From Bradyrhizobium sp. ARR65 (GTDB lineage Bacteria; Pseudomonadota; Alphaproteobacteria; Rhizobiales; Xanthobacteraceae), in assembly GCF_000472385.1 (NCBI RefSeq), contig NZ_AWZU01000016.1:184-64183 (forward strand): a DNA stretch of 64,000 nucleotides, written 5' to 3'. The translations under genes and the position numbers were made by a program. This document shows positions 56,015 through 64,000 of this stretch, one piece after another (positions within the stretch are counted from its first letter, which is position 1; every line of letters begins with the position of its first letter). The notes beneath the pieces are model-generated. The model saw nothing but the letters and a program-made list of their open reading frames with translations, was not told the DNA's origin and did not search any database.

Positions 56015-56129
56015 GGCCTCACGCGTAGCGCTTTTTGGGAGCAAGTGGAATCAGCTTGGCGTGAACAAAAGCCCTTAGAATAAAGCTATATGGTTGCCGG
56101 CCAGAGGGGCCAATGCTATCCCGCCGCCC

Positions 56130-57941
56130 ATGACGACCGTGCCCATTTCCAACATCCGCAACTTCTCCATCGTCGCCCATATCGACCATGGCAAGTCGAC
56201 CCTTGCCGACCGCCTGATCCAGATGACCGGCGGCCTGTCGGATCGCGAAATGGCGGGCAAGGAACAGGTGCTCGATTCCATGGATATCGAGCGCGAGCGC
56301 GGCATCACCATCAAGGCACAGACCGTGCGGCTGCACTACCGCGCCAAGGACGGCCAGGACTACATCTTCAATCTGATGGACACGCCCGGCCATGTCGACT
56401 TCGCCTACGAGGTCTCGCGCTCGCTGGCGGCCTGCGAAGGATCGCTCTTGGTGGTCGACGCGAGCCAGGGCGTGGAAGCGCAGACACTCGCCAACGTCTA
56501 TCAGGCGCTCGACAACAACCACGAGATCGTGCCGGTCCTGAACAAGATCGATCTGCCGGCCGCCGAGCCCGAAAAGATCAAGCAGCAGATCGAGGATGTG
56601 ATCGGCATCGATGCATCCGATGCTATCATGATTTCCGCCAAGACGGGCCAGGGCATTCCCGACGTGCTGGAGGCGATCGTCACCCGCTTGCCACCGCCGA
56701 AAGGCGATCGCGACGCGACGTTGAAGGCGCTCCTGGTCGATAGCTGGTACGACGTCTATCTCGGCGTCGTCGTCTTGATCCGCGTCGTCGACGGCGTGAT
56801 GAAGAAGGGTAGCCGCATCCGGATGATGGGCACGAAAGCGGCCTATGACGTCGAGCGCGTCGGTTTCTTCACGCCGAAGATGCAACAGGTCGACGAACTT
56901 GGTCCCGGCGAGATCGGCTTCATTACGGCTGCGATCAAAGAGGTCGCCGACACCCGCGTTGGCGACACCATCACCGATGACAAGAACCCGGTGAAGGAGA
57001 TGCTGCCGGGCTTCAAGCCCGCGATCCCCGTGGTGTTCTGCGGCCTGTTCCCGGTCGATGCCGACGATTTCGAATCCCTGCGCGCGGCAATGGGAAAATT
57101 GCGCCTCAACGACGCAAGCTTTTCCTTCGAGATGGAGACCTCGGCCGCGCTCGGCTTCGGCTTCCGCTGCGGTTTTCTGGGCCTGTTGCATCTGGAGATC
57201 ATTCAAGAGCGCCTGTCGCGCGAATTCGATCTCAACCTGATCGCGACCGCGCCGAGCGTGATCTACAAGATGCATCTGACCGACGGCTCGCTGATCGAGA
57301 TCCACAATCCCGTCGATATGCCCGACGTGGTCAAGATCGCCGAGATCGAGGAGCCCTGGATCGAGGCCACCATCCTCACGCCGGACGAATATCTCGGCAG
57401 CGTGCTGAAGCTTTGCCAGGACCGGCGCGGCTCGCAGAAAGAGCTCACCTATGTCGGCAGCCGCGCCATGGTGAAATATGACCTGCCGCTGAACGAAGTG
57501 GTGTTCGATTTCTACGATCGCCTGAAATCCGTCTCCAAGGGCTACGCCTCGTTCGATTATCACCTGACCGACTACAGGCCCGCCGATCTCGTGAAGATGC
57601 AGATTCTGGTGAACGGCGAGCCGGTGGATGCGCTGTCGATGCTGGTGCATCGCACCCGTGCCGAGGGCCGCGGCCGCGCCATGGTCGAAAAGATGAAAGA
57701 GCTGATCCCGCCGCACATGTTCCAGATTCCGATCCAGGCGGCGATCGGCGGCAAGGTGATCGCGCGCGAGACCGTGCGCGCACTGCGCAAGGACGTCACC
57801 GCGAAATGCTATGGCGGCGACATCACGCGCAAGCGCAAGCTTTTGGAGAAGCAGAAAGAAGGCAAGAAGCGGATGCGCCAGTTCGGCAAGGTCGACATCC
57901 CGCAGGAAGCCTTTATCGCCGCGCTGAAGGTGGATAGCTGA
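56130..57941 (+). CDS. lepA: elongation factor 4 (LepA)
   Basis: 603 residues from MTTVPISNIRN. Translation-factor GTPase with G1 AHIDHGKST at 16-24, G3 DTPGHVDFAYEV, G4 NKIDLPAAEPEK, then domains II, III and V and the LepA-specific C-terminal domain. EF4 back-translocates or resolves stalled ribosomes. Upstream in-frame residues to 56094 are not conserved. Divergent from the GT39 gene, about 115 bases apart. Confidence 0.97.
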   Translation: MTTVPISNIRNFSIVAHIDHGKSTLADRLIQMTGGLSDREMAGKEQVLDSMDIERERGITIKAQTVRLHYRAKDGQDYIFNLMDTPGHVDFAYEVSRSLAACEGSLLVVDASQGVEAQTLANVYQALDNNHEIVPVLNKIDLPAAEPEKIKQQIEDVIGIDASDAIMISAKTGQGIPDVLEAIVTRLPPPKGDRDATLKALLVDSWYDVYLGVVVLIRVVDGVMKKGSRIRMMGTKAAYDVERVGFFTPKMQQVDELGPGEIGFITAAIKEVADTRVGDTITDDKNPVKEMLPGFKPAIPVVFCGLFPVDADDFESLRAAMGKLRLNDASFSFEMETSAALGFGFRCGFLGLLHLEIIQERLSREFDLNLIATAPSVIYKMHLTDGSLIEIHNPVDMPDVVKIAEIEEPWIEATILTPDEYLGSVLKLCQDRRGSQKELTYVGSRAMVKYDLPLNEVVFDFYDRLKSVSKGYASFDYHLTDYRPADLVKMQILVNGEPVDALSMLVHRTRAEGRGRAMVEKMKELIPPHMFQIPIQAAIGGKVIARETVRALRKDVTAKCYGGDITRKRKLLEKQKEGKKRMRQFGKVDIPQEAFIAALKVDS

Positions 57942-57949
57942 AATTGACG

Positions 57950-58043
57950 TCATTCCGAGGCACGCCGATAGGCGTGAACCCGGAATCTGGAGATTGTGGC
58001 GCGAGATTTCCGGGCTCGCGCTTTCAGCGCGCCCCGGAATGAC
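57950..58043. repeat. palindromic intergenic repeat, family A
   Basis: CGTCATTCCGAGGCACGCC...GAACCCGGAATCTGGAGATTGTGGCGCGAGATTTCC...GCGCGCCCCGGAATGAC directly after lepA. The inner pair is partly degenerate. Confidence 0.85.
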
Positions 58044-58127
58044 AGTGTTGCCCATCTTGCTCTCTTCCGCCGGATAGATCACCATTGCGACCTCCAATCA
58101 GACCCAAAAAGGGCGGAGGAAACGCGA

Positions 58128-59300
58128 ATGAACCGGCTTCCCGCATTCGGCCTTGTCGAGCGCGCACGCGCATTGCAACCACTGATCACGCGGGAGGCCG
58201 AGGAGATCGAACGGACACGGCGGCTGACGCCGGCGGTCACCGCCGCCTTGATCGAGAACGGCCTTTATCGGGCACTGTTGCCGCAGAACTTGGGCGGCGC
58301 GGAAGCGCCGCTCGAAGTGTTCATGCAGATGCAGGAGGAGGTCGCCAAGGCCGACGCATCAACCGCCTGGTGTCTTGGCCAATGCAGCGTCTGCGCCATG
58401 ATCGCGGCCTATCTCGATCACGACGTCGCGGAGGAGATCTTCAACACGGCACCGGGCATCCTGGCCTGGGGGGCCATCGCCCATTCGGTGCGCGCGGTCC
58501 CCGGCGGTTACAAAGCGAGCGCGCGCTGGGATTTCGCGTCGGGCTCACGGCAGGCGAGTTGGCTCGGCGCGCATGTTAGAATCGAGGAAGCAGACGGCAC
58601 GCCGCGCAAGAGACCGGACGGTTCGCCCGAAATTCGCACCATCCTGTTTCCGGTGACCAGCGCCACGATGTATGACGTCTGGGACGTCATCGGCCTCAAG
58701 GGCACCGGGACCGACTCCTATTCGGTCGACGATCTCTTCATCCCGGAAAAATACACAGCGCTTCGCGACGAGCCTGCGGCCTTGCGCGAGGCAGGGCCGC
58801 TTTACAAGCTCTCCACCAACATGGTGTTCAGCATGGGCTTTGCCGCGACCGCGCTAGGCGTGGCGCGCGCCACGCTCGATGCCGCGATCGAGCTGTCGCG
58901 CAAAAAGACGCCGCAAGGCCTTTCCGCGATGCGCGAGAACAACGCCGTTCAGGGCCTGATCGGCCGCACCGAGGCCTCCTTGCGAGCCGCGCGGGCCTAT
59001 CTCTACGCCACCGCAGCCGAGGTCTGGCGCGATCTGGAAGCCGGCGCAGCCATCTCCGAAGATAATCGGATCGCGCTCCGCATCGCCGCAACCTGGACGA
59101 TCCACCAGGCGGCCTCCGTGGTCGATACCGCCTATCACATGGCCGGCGCCACCGCCGTGTTCGCCGCAAACCCGTTCGAGCGGCGCTTCCGCGACATGCA
59201 TGCCATCGCCCAGCAAATCCAGGCCCGCGACACCCATTACGAGGACGCCGGGCGGGCGATCCTTTCGGGCGAGCTGCAAGGGCCGCCCATGACGCGCTGA
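58128..59300 (+). CDS. acyl-CoA-dehydrogenase-type flavoprotein (monooxygenase-like)
   Basis: 390 residues from MNRLPAFGLV with GGAGG upstream. The family fold is suggested by the N-terminal helical segment (ITREAEEIERTRRLTPAV), the middle beta-domain (GGYKASARWDFASGSRQA, DVIGLKGTGTDSYSV) and the helical C-terminal Acyl-CoA_dh_2-type domain. This subclass includes flavin-dependent monooxygenases such as HsaA-like enzymes as well as dehydrogenases. The substrate is unknown. It stands alone, between lepA and a chemotaxis receptor. Confidence 0.82.
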   Translation: MNRLPAFGLVERARALQPLITREAEEIERTRRLTPAVTAALIENGLYRALLPQNLGGAEAPLEVFMQMQEEVAKADASTAWCLGQCSVCAMIAAYLDHDVAEEIFNTAPGILAWGAIAHSVRAVPGGYKASARWDFASGSRQASWLGAHVRIEEADGTPRKRPDGSPEIRTILFPVTSATMYDVWDVIGLKGTGTDSYSVDDLFIPEKYTALRDEPAALREAGPLYKLSTNMVFSMGFAATALGVARATLDAAIELSRKKTPQGLSAMRENNAVQGLIGRTEASLRAARAYLYATAAEVWRDLEAGAAISEDNRIALRIAATWTIHQAASVVDTAYHMAGATAVFAANPFERRFRDMHAIAQQIQARDTHYEDAGRAILSGELQGPPMTR

Positions 59301-59412
59301 GCGGATCGTAGCGCCGCGCGGCTGCGACTTATGGCTAGGCGCAGACGTACCGTAGCATTAAGCAATATTAATCAATCTTGGGTATCCCGAACCACTCTGG
59401 TGAAGTTCGGGA

Positions 59413-61386
59413 ATGCCCATGTTCAAGCTTCGTTCCATCGCCGCCCGCCTGATCCTCGCGATTTCGCTTACCGTCGCGGCGGCCTGCGGAATCCTCGGGA
59501 CTTTCTCGATCCTGCAGCAACGCTCGCTGACGCGCCTCGCGCTCGAACAGCAGCTCAAGCTGGATTATGACAGCGTGGTCGCCGCGATCGACTATGAGGG
59601 GCGCGCGACGCTCGCCGTCAGCTCGACCATCGCGGCGCTGCCGCCGGTTGCCGACGCCATTGCCAAAGGCGATCGCGACGCGCTGGGCGCGCTGCTTGTC
59701 GGCGCCAACAAGGCGCTGAAGGAGCAAGGCATCCCGCTGATCTCGTTCCAGACGCCCCCGGCGACCACATTCTACCGGGTACACAACCCCAAGACCTTCG
59801 GAGACGATGTCTCCAAGCGCCGCATCACGGTTGCGGAAGCCCTCAGGGCCGGCCGGCAAATTGTCGGGGCCGAACCGGCGCTGGAGTCGCTGGGGATTTT
59901 TGGCATGACGCCGATCATGCGAGACGGCAAGGCCTTTGCGAATGTCGACGTCGGCGCCGCCTTCGGCAAAGAGTTCGTCGAGCGTGCCAAGCAGCGCTTC
60001 GGCATCGACCTCGCCGTGCAATGGTTCGACGGCAAGAGCTTTAAGAGACTGTCCTCCACCTTCGGTGACGTCGAGGTTGCCACGCCTGAGGAGCTGAAGG
60101 CCGTGTTCGGGGGTGCGACACTGCACCGCGAGCTCACGTTCCAGGGGCATTCGGCCGCCATCTATATCGGACAGATCAACAATTATGCCGGCCAGCCGCT
60201 CGCGGTGCTCGAGATCGTCAAGGATATCACCGAATACGAAGCCGCCGCGACCCGCGCGCAAACGACCCTGCTGCTGGCGACGCTCGTCATTCTGGCTGGC
60301 GCCGCCCTGCTGGCCTTCCTGCTCGGCCGCGGCATGTCGCGTCCGCTGACCGCGATCACCGCGGTGATGAACCGCCTGTCGAGCGGCGATACGTCGGTGG
60401 CCATTCCGGGCGGCGACCGCATGGACGAGGTCGGCACCATGGCGCAGGCGGTGGACGTCTTCCGCCTTAACATGATCGAGACGCAGAAGCTGCGCGAGGC
60501 GCAGGAGGCGGCCAAGCTGGAGACCGAGCGCGAGAAGCGAGCGCTGCAGAAGCAAATGGCCGATCGTTTCGAAGCGGATGTCAAGAGCGTGGTGGCCGCT
60601 GTCGCGAAGGCCACCGAAGAGATGCAACGCGCCGCCGGCGAGATCGCCACCAGCGTGAACGGGACCTCGCAACGCGCGGCGGCCGCGGCTGCGGCATCGG
60701 AGGAGGCGTCCGCCAGTGTCGGCACGGTGGCCGCCGCAACGGAGGAGCTTGCCTCGTCGGTGGCGGAGATCGGCCGTCAGGTGACCCACTCCTCGGGCGT
60801 TGCGGACGAAGCGGTCGGCAAGGCCGACAAGACCACGGAAATGGTCGCAAGCCTTGCCTCCGCTGCGGAGCGGATCGGCGACGTGCTGCGGCTGATTGAC
60901 GCGATCGCGAGCCAGACCAACCTGCTCGCGCTCAACGCAACGATCGAAGCGGCGCGCGCAGGGGAAGCCGGTCGCGGCTTCGCCGTGGTCGCCGCCGAGG
61001 TCAAGGAGCTCGCGGGCCAGACCGCGAAGGCGACCGAGGAGATCGCAGCCCAGGTCGCCGCGATCCAGTCCGCGACTGGCAATTGCGTCACCGCCATCGG
61101 CGGCATCAGCCAGACCATCCGCGACATCAGCGGCATTGCCGCCAGCATCGCTGCCGCGGTCGAGGAGCAGGATTCGGCTACGCGCGAGATCGCGCGCAGC
61201 GTGCAGCAGGCCGCAGCCGGCACCAGCGAGGTCTCGCAGAACGTTGCCGGCGCAAGCCATGCAGCCGACCGCTCGCGCGCATTGGCGGAAAGCGTGATGA
61301 CGGCATCGGGCCAGCTCAGCCGGCACGCCGCCGCGTTGTTCGAAAGCGTGGATACGTTCCTGGCCGGCCTGCGCGACGCAGCCTAG
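59413..61386 (+). CDS. methyl-accepting chemotaxis protein
   Basis: 657 residues: TM1 about 10-30, a periplasmic sensor of about 250 residues resembling a double Cache domain, TM2 near 287-308, HAMP, then a signalling domain with the highly conserved hairpin tip IDAIASQTNLLALNATIEAA and GFAVVAAEVKELA. Ligand unknown. No CheR-binding pentapeptide is visible at the C-terminus (RDAA end). TTAAGCAATATTAATC at about 59358 is an AT-rich patch upstream. No che genes are in the window. Confidence 0.93.
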   Translation: MPMFKLRSIAARLILAISLTVAAACGILGTFSILQQRSLTRLALEQQLKLDYDSVVAAIDYEGRATLAVSSTIAALPPVADAIAKGDRDALGALLVGANKALKEQGIPLISFQTPPATTFYRVHNPKTFGDDVSKRRITVAEALRAGRQIVGAEPALESLGIFGMTPIMRDGKAFANVDVGAAFGKEFVERAKQRFGIDLAVQWFDGKSFKRLSSTFGDVEVATPEELKAVFGGATLHRELTFQGHSAAIYIGQINNYAGQPLAVLEIVKDITEYEAAATRAQTTLLLATLVILAGAALLAFLLGRGMSRPLTAITAVMNRLSSGDTSVAIPGGDRMDEVGTMAQAVDVFRLNMIETQKLREAQEAAKLETEREKRALQKQMADRFEADVKSVVAAVAKATEEMQRAAGEIATSVNGTSQRAAAAAAASEEASASVGTVAAATEELASSVAEIGRQVTHSSGVADEAVGKADKTTEMVASLASAAERIGDVLRLIDAIASQTNLLALNATIEAARAGEAGRGFAVVAAEVKELAGQTAKATEEIAAQVAAIQSATGNCVTAIGGISQTIRDISGIAASIAAAVEEQDSATREIARSVQQAAAGTSEVSQNVAGASHAADRSRALAESVMTASGQLSRHAAALFESVDTFLAGLRDAA

Positions 61387-61470
61387 CTAACTGGATCGAC
61401 GAACCGAATTCGCGTCGTCAACGCGAGGGTAGTCGCGCCAGGATCGCCACGCCGAGAGGGGTGCACCGCG

Positions 61471-61944
61471 ATGCCGATGCAATCGAGAAAGCGTGCGACG
61501 AACGCCCGGCCGAGCCGCCGCCCGGCTCCTCCCGATCCCTCCGTGGCGGCAATATTCAGCAGCTACCCGAGGCCGCTGCGGGCAAAATTGCTGGCGCTCC
61601 GGCGGCTGATCTTCGATACCGCCAGCGCCATCGAAGGCGTAGGTGCGCTGGAAGAAGCCATCAAATGGGGACAGGTCAGCTATCTCACCAGCGAAACCAA
61701 GAGCGGCAGCACCATCCGCATCGACCAGGTGAAATCCGCGGCCAACCAATACGCCGTCTATTTTCATTGCCAGACCAATTTGGTCGAAACGTTTCGCGAG
61801 CTCCATCCGGAACTCACTTACGGCGGCAATCGAAGCATTCTGCTTGACGGCGCGAGGCCTCTGCCGAAGAGGGCACTTCGCCATTGCGTGGCGCTTGCGC
61901 TCACCTATCATCTCGACAAGCACAAGAACACGCGCATCAGGTAA
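61471..61944 (+). CDS. DUF1801-domain protein
   Basis: 157 residues. A basic, Arg/Pro-rich N-terminus of about 25 residues precedes a YdhG-like domain (LRRLIFDTASAIEGVG, EEAIKWGQVSYLT). This fits DUF1801 proteins, small cytoplasmic proteins of unknown function. An internal start near residue 24 is possible. It ends one base before the convergent EAL-domain gene. Confidence 0.8.
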   Translation: MPMQSRKRATNARPSRRPAPPDPSVAAIFSSYPRPLRAKLLALRRLIFDTASAIEGVGALEEAIKWGQVSYLTSETKSGSTIRIDQVKSAANQYAVYFHCQTNLVETFRELHPELTYGGNRSILLDGARPLPKRALRHCVALALTYHLDKHKNTRIR

Positions 61945-61945
61945 T

Positions 61946-64000
61946 TCACGCGACGCGCACCTTCGCCGGGCTCGACTCCAGCGGAGCTGTGTCCGCTCCG
62001 CGCTGCGCGCGCAAGAGCTCGACGATCTCATCATTGGGACGGGCGCGGCTGAACAGAAAGCCCTGCCCTTCATCGCATCCTTCGGCGCGCAGGCAGCTCA
62101 GCTCGGCCTCGGTCTCCACGCCTTCGGCGGTGATGGTGACGCCGAGCCCCTTGCCGAGGCTGACGATCGAGCGAATGATCGCCTGCGCCTCGCGATTGGC
62201 GCCGAGATCACGCACGAAAGACTGGTCGATCTTGATCTTGTCGAAGGGGAAGCTGCGCAGATAGCTCAAGCTGGAATAGCCGGTGCCGAAATCGTCCATG
62301 GAGATGCGCACCCCCAGCGCGCGAAGCGCATGCAGCGTCGCCAGCACCTGGCTGCTCTTCTCCAGGAGCAGCGTCTCCGTGATCTCGAGCTCCAGCCGCT
62401 TGGCCGCCAGGCCTGACCGCCTCAGAGCATCCATCACGAGCGCCAGCAGATTGCCAGTGCGGAATTGCGCGGGTGACAGGTTCACGGCGACGCGAACTTC
62501 GTCGGGCCAGCTTGCCGCGTCCATGCAGGCGCGCCGCAGCATCAGGCCGCCGACCCCGTTGATCAGGCCCGTCTCCTCGGCGACCGGAATGAACTCAGCC
62601 GGCGACACCATGCCGCGCTCCCGGTGCGGCCAGCGCACCAGCGCCTCGAAGCCGGTGATGCGACCGCGGGACAGATCGACCAGCGGCTGGTAATACGGCC
62701 GCAGTTGCTCGTTCTGGATGGCGTCGCGCAGATCCGTCTCAATCTTGCGCCGGCTCTGCGCACGCGCGTCCATGCCGGCTTCGAAGAAGCTGAAGGTGCC
62801 GCGCGAGTCGTTCTTGGCGCGCGACAGCGCCATATCGGCGTTCTTCAACAATTTTTCCGAATCATCGCCATCGCTGGGCGCCATCGCGATGCCGATGGTA
62901 GCGCCGATGACGAGCGAATGGCCGTCGAACAGAAAGGGATCGGCGATCGCCTCAAGCAGGCGCCGGGCGAGCAGCACCGCGTCTTCAGGACGCGTCAGTC
63001 CGCTCTGAATGACGGCAAACTCATCGGAGTTGAGACGGGCAAGCGTGTCTTCCTCGCGCAGGCTCGAGCGCAGGCGCTTGGCAACGGCGCGCAACAGACG
63101 ATCGCCAACGCCGTGCCCGAACGTGTCGTTGACCGCCTTGAAGTTGTCCAGCCCGAGCACCAGCACCGCGACTTTGTCGACGCTCCGGCGCGTGTGCGCG
63201 AGAACATCATCCATCTGCTGCCGCAGCAGGTTGCGGTTCGGCAGCCCGGTCAGTCCGTCATGCTGGGCCAAAAAGGCGAGCCGCGCCTCCGCGCGCTTGC
63301 GTTCGCTGATGTCCATCAGCGCCAGCAGCATCGCGGGCCGTTCCTTGTACACGAGCTCACGGGAATAGATGGCAAGATCGATCAGCGATCCGTCGGCCTT
63401 GACATGCTTCCAGGTCCGCGCCGCCTGCTCGTCGTTCGAGCGAGCGCCATCCCATGGCGGCTCGCTCTCGAATGCCTGCAGATTGCGAATCGTGAGCCTT
63501 TCGAATTCCGCCCGGCCATAGCCATAATGCTCGACCGCGGCGTCGTTGACGGCGAGAATGCGGCCGTCGTCGAGCGCACAGACGATCATCGGAACGGGAT
63601 TGCCGTCGAACAGAAGACGGAATGATGCCTCACGCTGCTTCAGCTCGGTGATGTCGACGCGCAAGCCGACCACACCGCCATCCTTGGTCAGCCGCTCCTC
63701 AATCAAGATGGTGCGGCCGTCCGCGAGCTTCTGCTCATGGCGCTCGCCGGGCTGATGCATCTTGGCGAGCCGCTCGGCGATCCATTGCTCTTCGCACCCG
63801 ACGGCTTCGGGGTAATCGCCACGGGCGACGCCGACGCGAAGCGTATCCTGCAGCCGCACACCCGGCTCGAACAGGTCTGCGGTTCGGCTGTAGATCTCCG
63901 CGTACTTCTTGTTCCAGAGGATATAGCGTCCCTCCGCATCGAGAAAGACGATGCCCTGCGGCAGGATCTCGATTGCTTCGCGCAGCCGCTCGTGTGACTT
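61946..64000 (-). CDS. PAS-GGDEF-EAL signalling protein (5' end outside window)
   Basis: The frame is open to the window edge, so about 684 C-terminal residues are visible. They hold a PAS domain cut at the edge (EAIEILPQGIVFLDAEGRY), a second PAS (FRLLFDGNPVPMIVCALDD), a GGDEF domain whose signature reads LNSDEFAV, and an EAL domain with GFEALVRW, EITETLLLE and DDFGTGYSSLSYL. The EAL half looks catalytically complete for c-di-GMP hydrolysis; the GGDEF half probably cannot make it. Input signal unknown. A GTG at 63859 could mimic a start but is not one. Confidence 0.9.
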   Translation of the reverse strand, partial: KSHERLREAIEILPQGIVFLDAEGRYILWNKKYAEIYSRTADLFEPGVRLQDTLRVGVARGDYPEAVGCEEQWIAERLAKMHQPGERHEQKLADGRTILIEERLTKDGGVVGLRVDITELKQREASFRLLFDGNPVPMIVCALDDGRILAVNDAAVEHYGYGRAEFERLTIRNLQAFESEPPWDGARSNDEQAARTWKHVKADGSLIDLAIYSRELVYKERPAMLLALMDISERKRAEARLAFLAQHDGLTGLPNRNLLRQQMDDVLAHTRRSVDKVAVLVLGLDNFKAVNDTFGHGVGDRLLRAVAKRLRSSLREEDTLARLNSDEFAVIQSGLTRPEDAVLLARRLLEAIADPFLFDGHSLVIGATIGIAMAPSDGDDSEKLLKNADMALSRAKNDSRGTFSFFEAGMDARAQSRRKIETDLRDAIQNEQLRPYYQPLVDLSRGRITGFEALVRWPHRERGMVSPAEFIPVAEETGLINGVGGLMLRRACMDAASWPDEVRVAVNLSPAQFRTGNLLALVMDALRRSGLAAKRLELEITETLLLEKSSQVLATLHALRALGVRISMDDFGTGYSSLSYLRSFPFDKIKIDQSFVRDLGANREAQAIIRSIVSLGKGLGVTITAEGVETEAELSCLRAEGCDEGQGFLFSRARPNDEIVELLRAQRGADTAPLESSPAKVRVA

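Noticed and set aside
56019..58097. 692-codon minus-strand open frame over lepA
   Set aside because: Antisense to lepA, His/Asp/Leu-rich composition, and crosses a repeat.
59368..61326. 652-codon minus-strand open frame over the chemotaxis receptor
   Set aside because: Antisense shadow; the plus-strand frame has the full receptor architecture.

Overview
The window reads as chromosomal core DNA of a high-GC alphaproteobacterium of the Bradyrhizobium/Rhodopseudomonas group (order Hyphomicrobiales). The basis is the gene content and order: rpmH-rnpA-yidC-ysxC-argB, dnaX-ybaB-recR beside a small SRP RNA, chvI-chvG-hprK-EIIA-HPr, DUF1036 and DUF2865 proteins, and many short palindromic intergenic repeats of the kind found in Bradyrhizobium. 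This is inference from recognisable proteins; no database was searched. I see no prophage, transposase, CRISPR array or plasmid gene.

Layout. Bases 1-4970: the 3' end of lptD, then a looser block with a 41-residue Cys-containing secreted peptide, an unknown secreted protein, an SDR oxidoreductase, a lipoprotein-like alpha/beta hydrolase and a methyltransferase. Bases 4972-7263: queD, tRNA-Arg(ACG) and an orphan histidine kinase. Bases 7537-13321: a promoter and long leader, then rpmH, rnpA, yidC, ysxC, a DUF423 membrane protein, argB and a DUF1036 protein. Bases 13490-19134: HAD nucleotidase, dapD and dapE (lysine/peptidoglycan precursors), facing truA, fmt and def (tRNA modification and start-methionine formylation/deformylation). 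Bases 19305-22576: rmuC, ampG and a small secreted protein. Bases 22601-25760: recR, ybaB, dnaX and SRP RNA on the minus strand. Bases 25966-30600: HIT protein, nudC, an Lrp-type regulator with an AT-rich palindrome upstream, phosphomannomutase/phosphoglucomutase and a membrane-anchored aspartic protease. Bases 30750-35885: hrpB, ugd and a membrane acyltransferase. Bases 36093-43507: polA, a LysE exporter, GST, pyrE and three small proteins of unknown function. Bases 43707-49051: glgP, a thioesterase and pckA. Bases 49447-54364: a HugZ-like FMN-barrel protein and the ChvI/ChvG two-component system joined to HPr kinase, EIIA and HPr. Bases 54422-64000: GT39 glycosyltransferase, lepA, an acyl-CoA-dehydrogenase-type flavoprotein, a chemotaxis receptor, a DUF1801 protein and the C-terminal part of a PAS-GGDEF-EAL protein cut by the window end.

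How the genes fit together. Most of the window is housekeeping. The main regulatory unit is chvI-chvG-hprK-EIIA-HPr, an envelope-stress two-component system tied to a sugar-permease-free phosphotransfer branch. It lies close to pckA (gluconeogenesis), a neighbourhood known in other rhizobia and agrobacteria. lptD, ugd, phosphomannomutase, GT39, ampG and dapD/dapE all serve the envelope and surface polysaccharides.

I found no clearly new multi-gene system. The observations I think most worth following are: (1) about twenty intergenic palindromic repeats in several sequence families that mostly share a CGTCAT...ATGACG end; (2) a Cys-containing secreted micro-peptide gene at 882-1007; (3) DNA polymerase I whose proofreading domain has lost key metal ligands; (4) a long, doubly hairpinned rpmH leader; and (5) a near-perfect AT-rich operator in front of the Lrp-type regulator.
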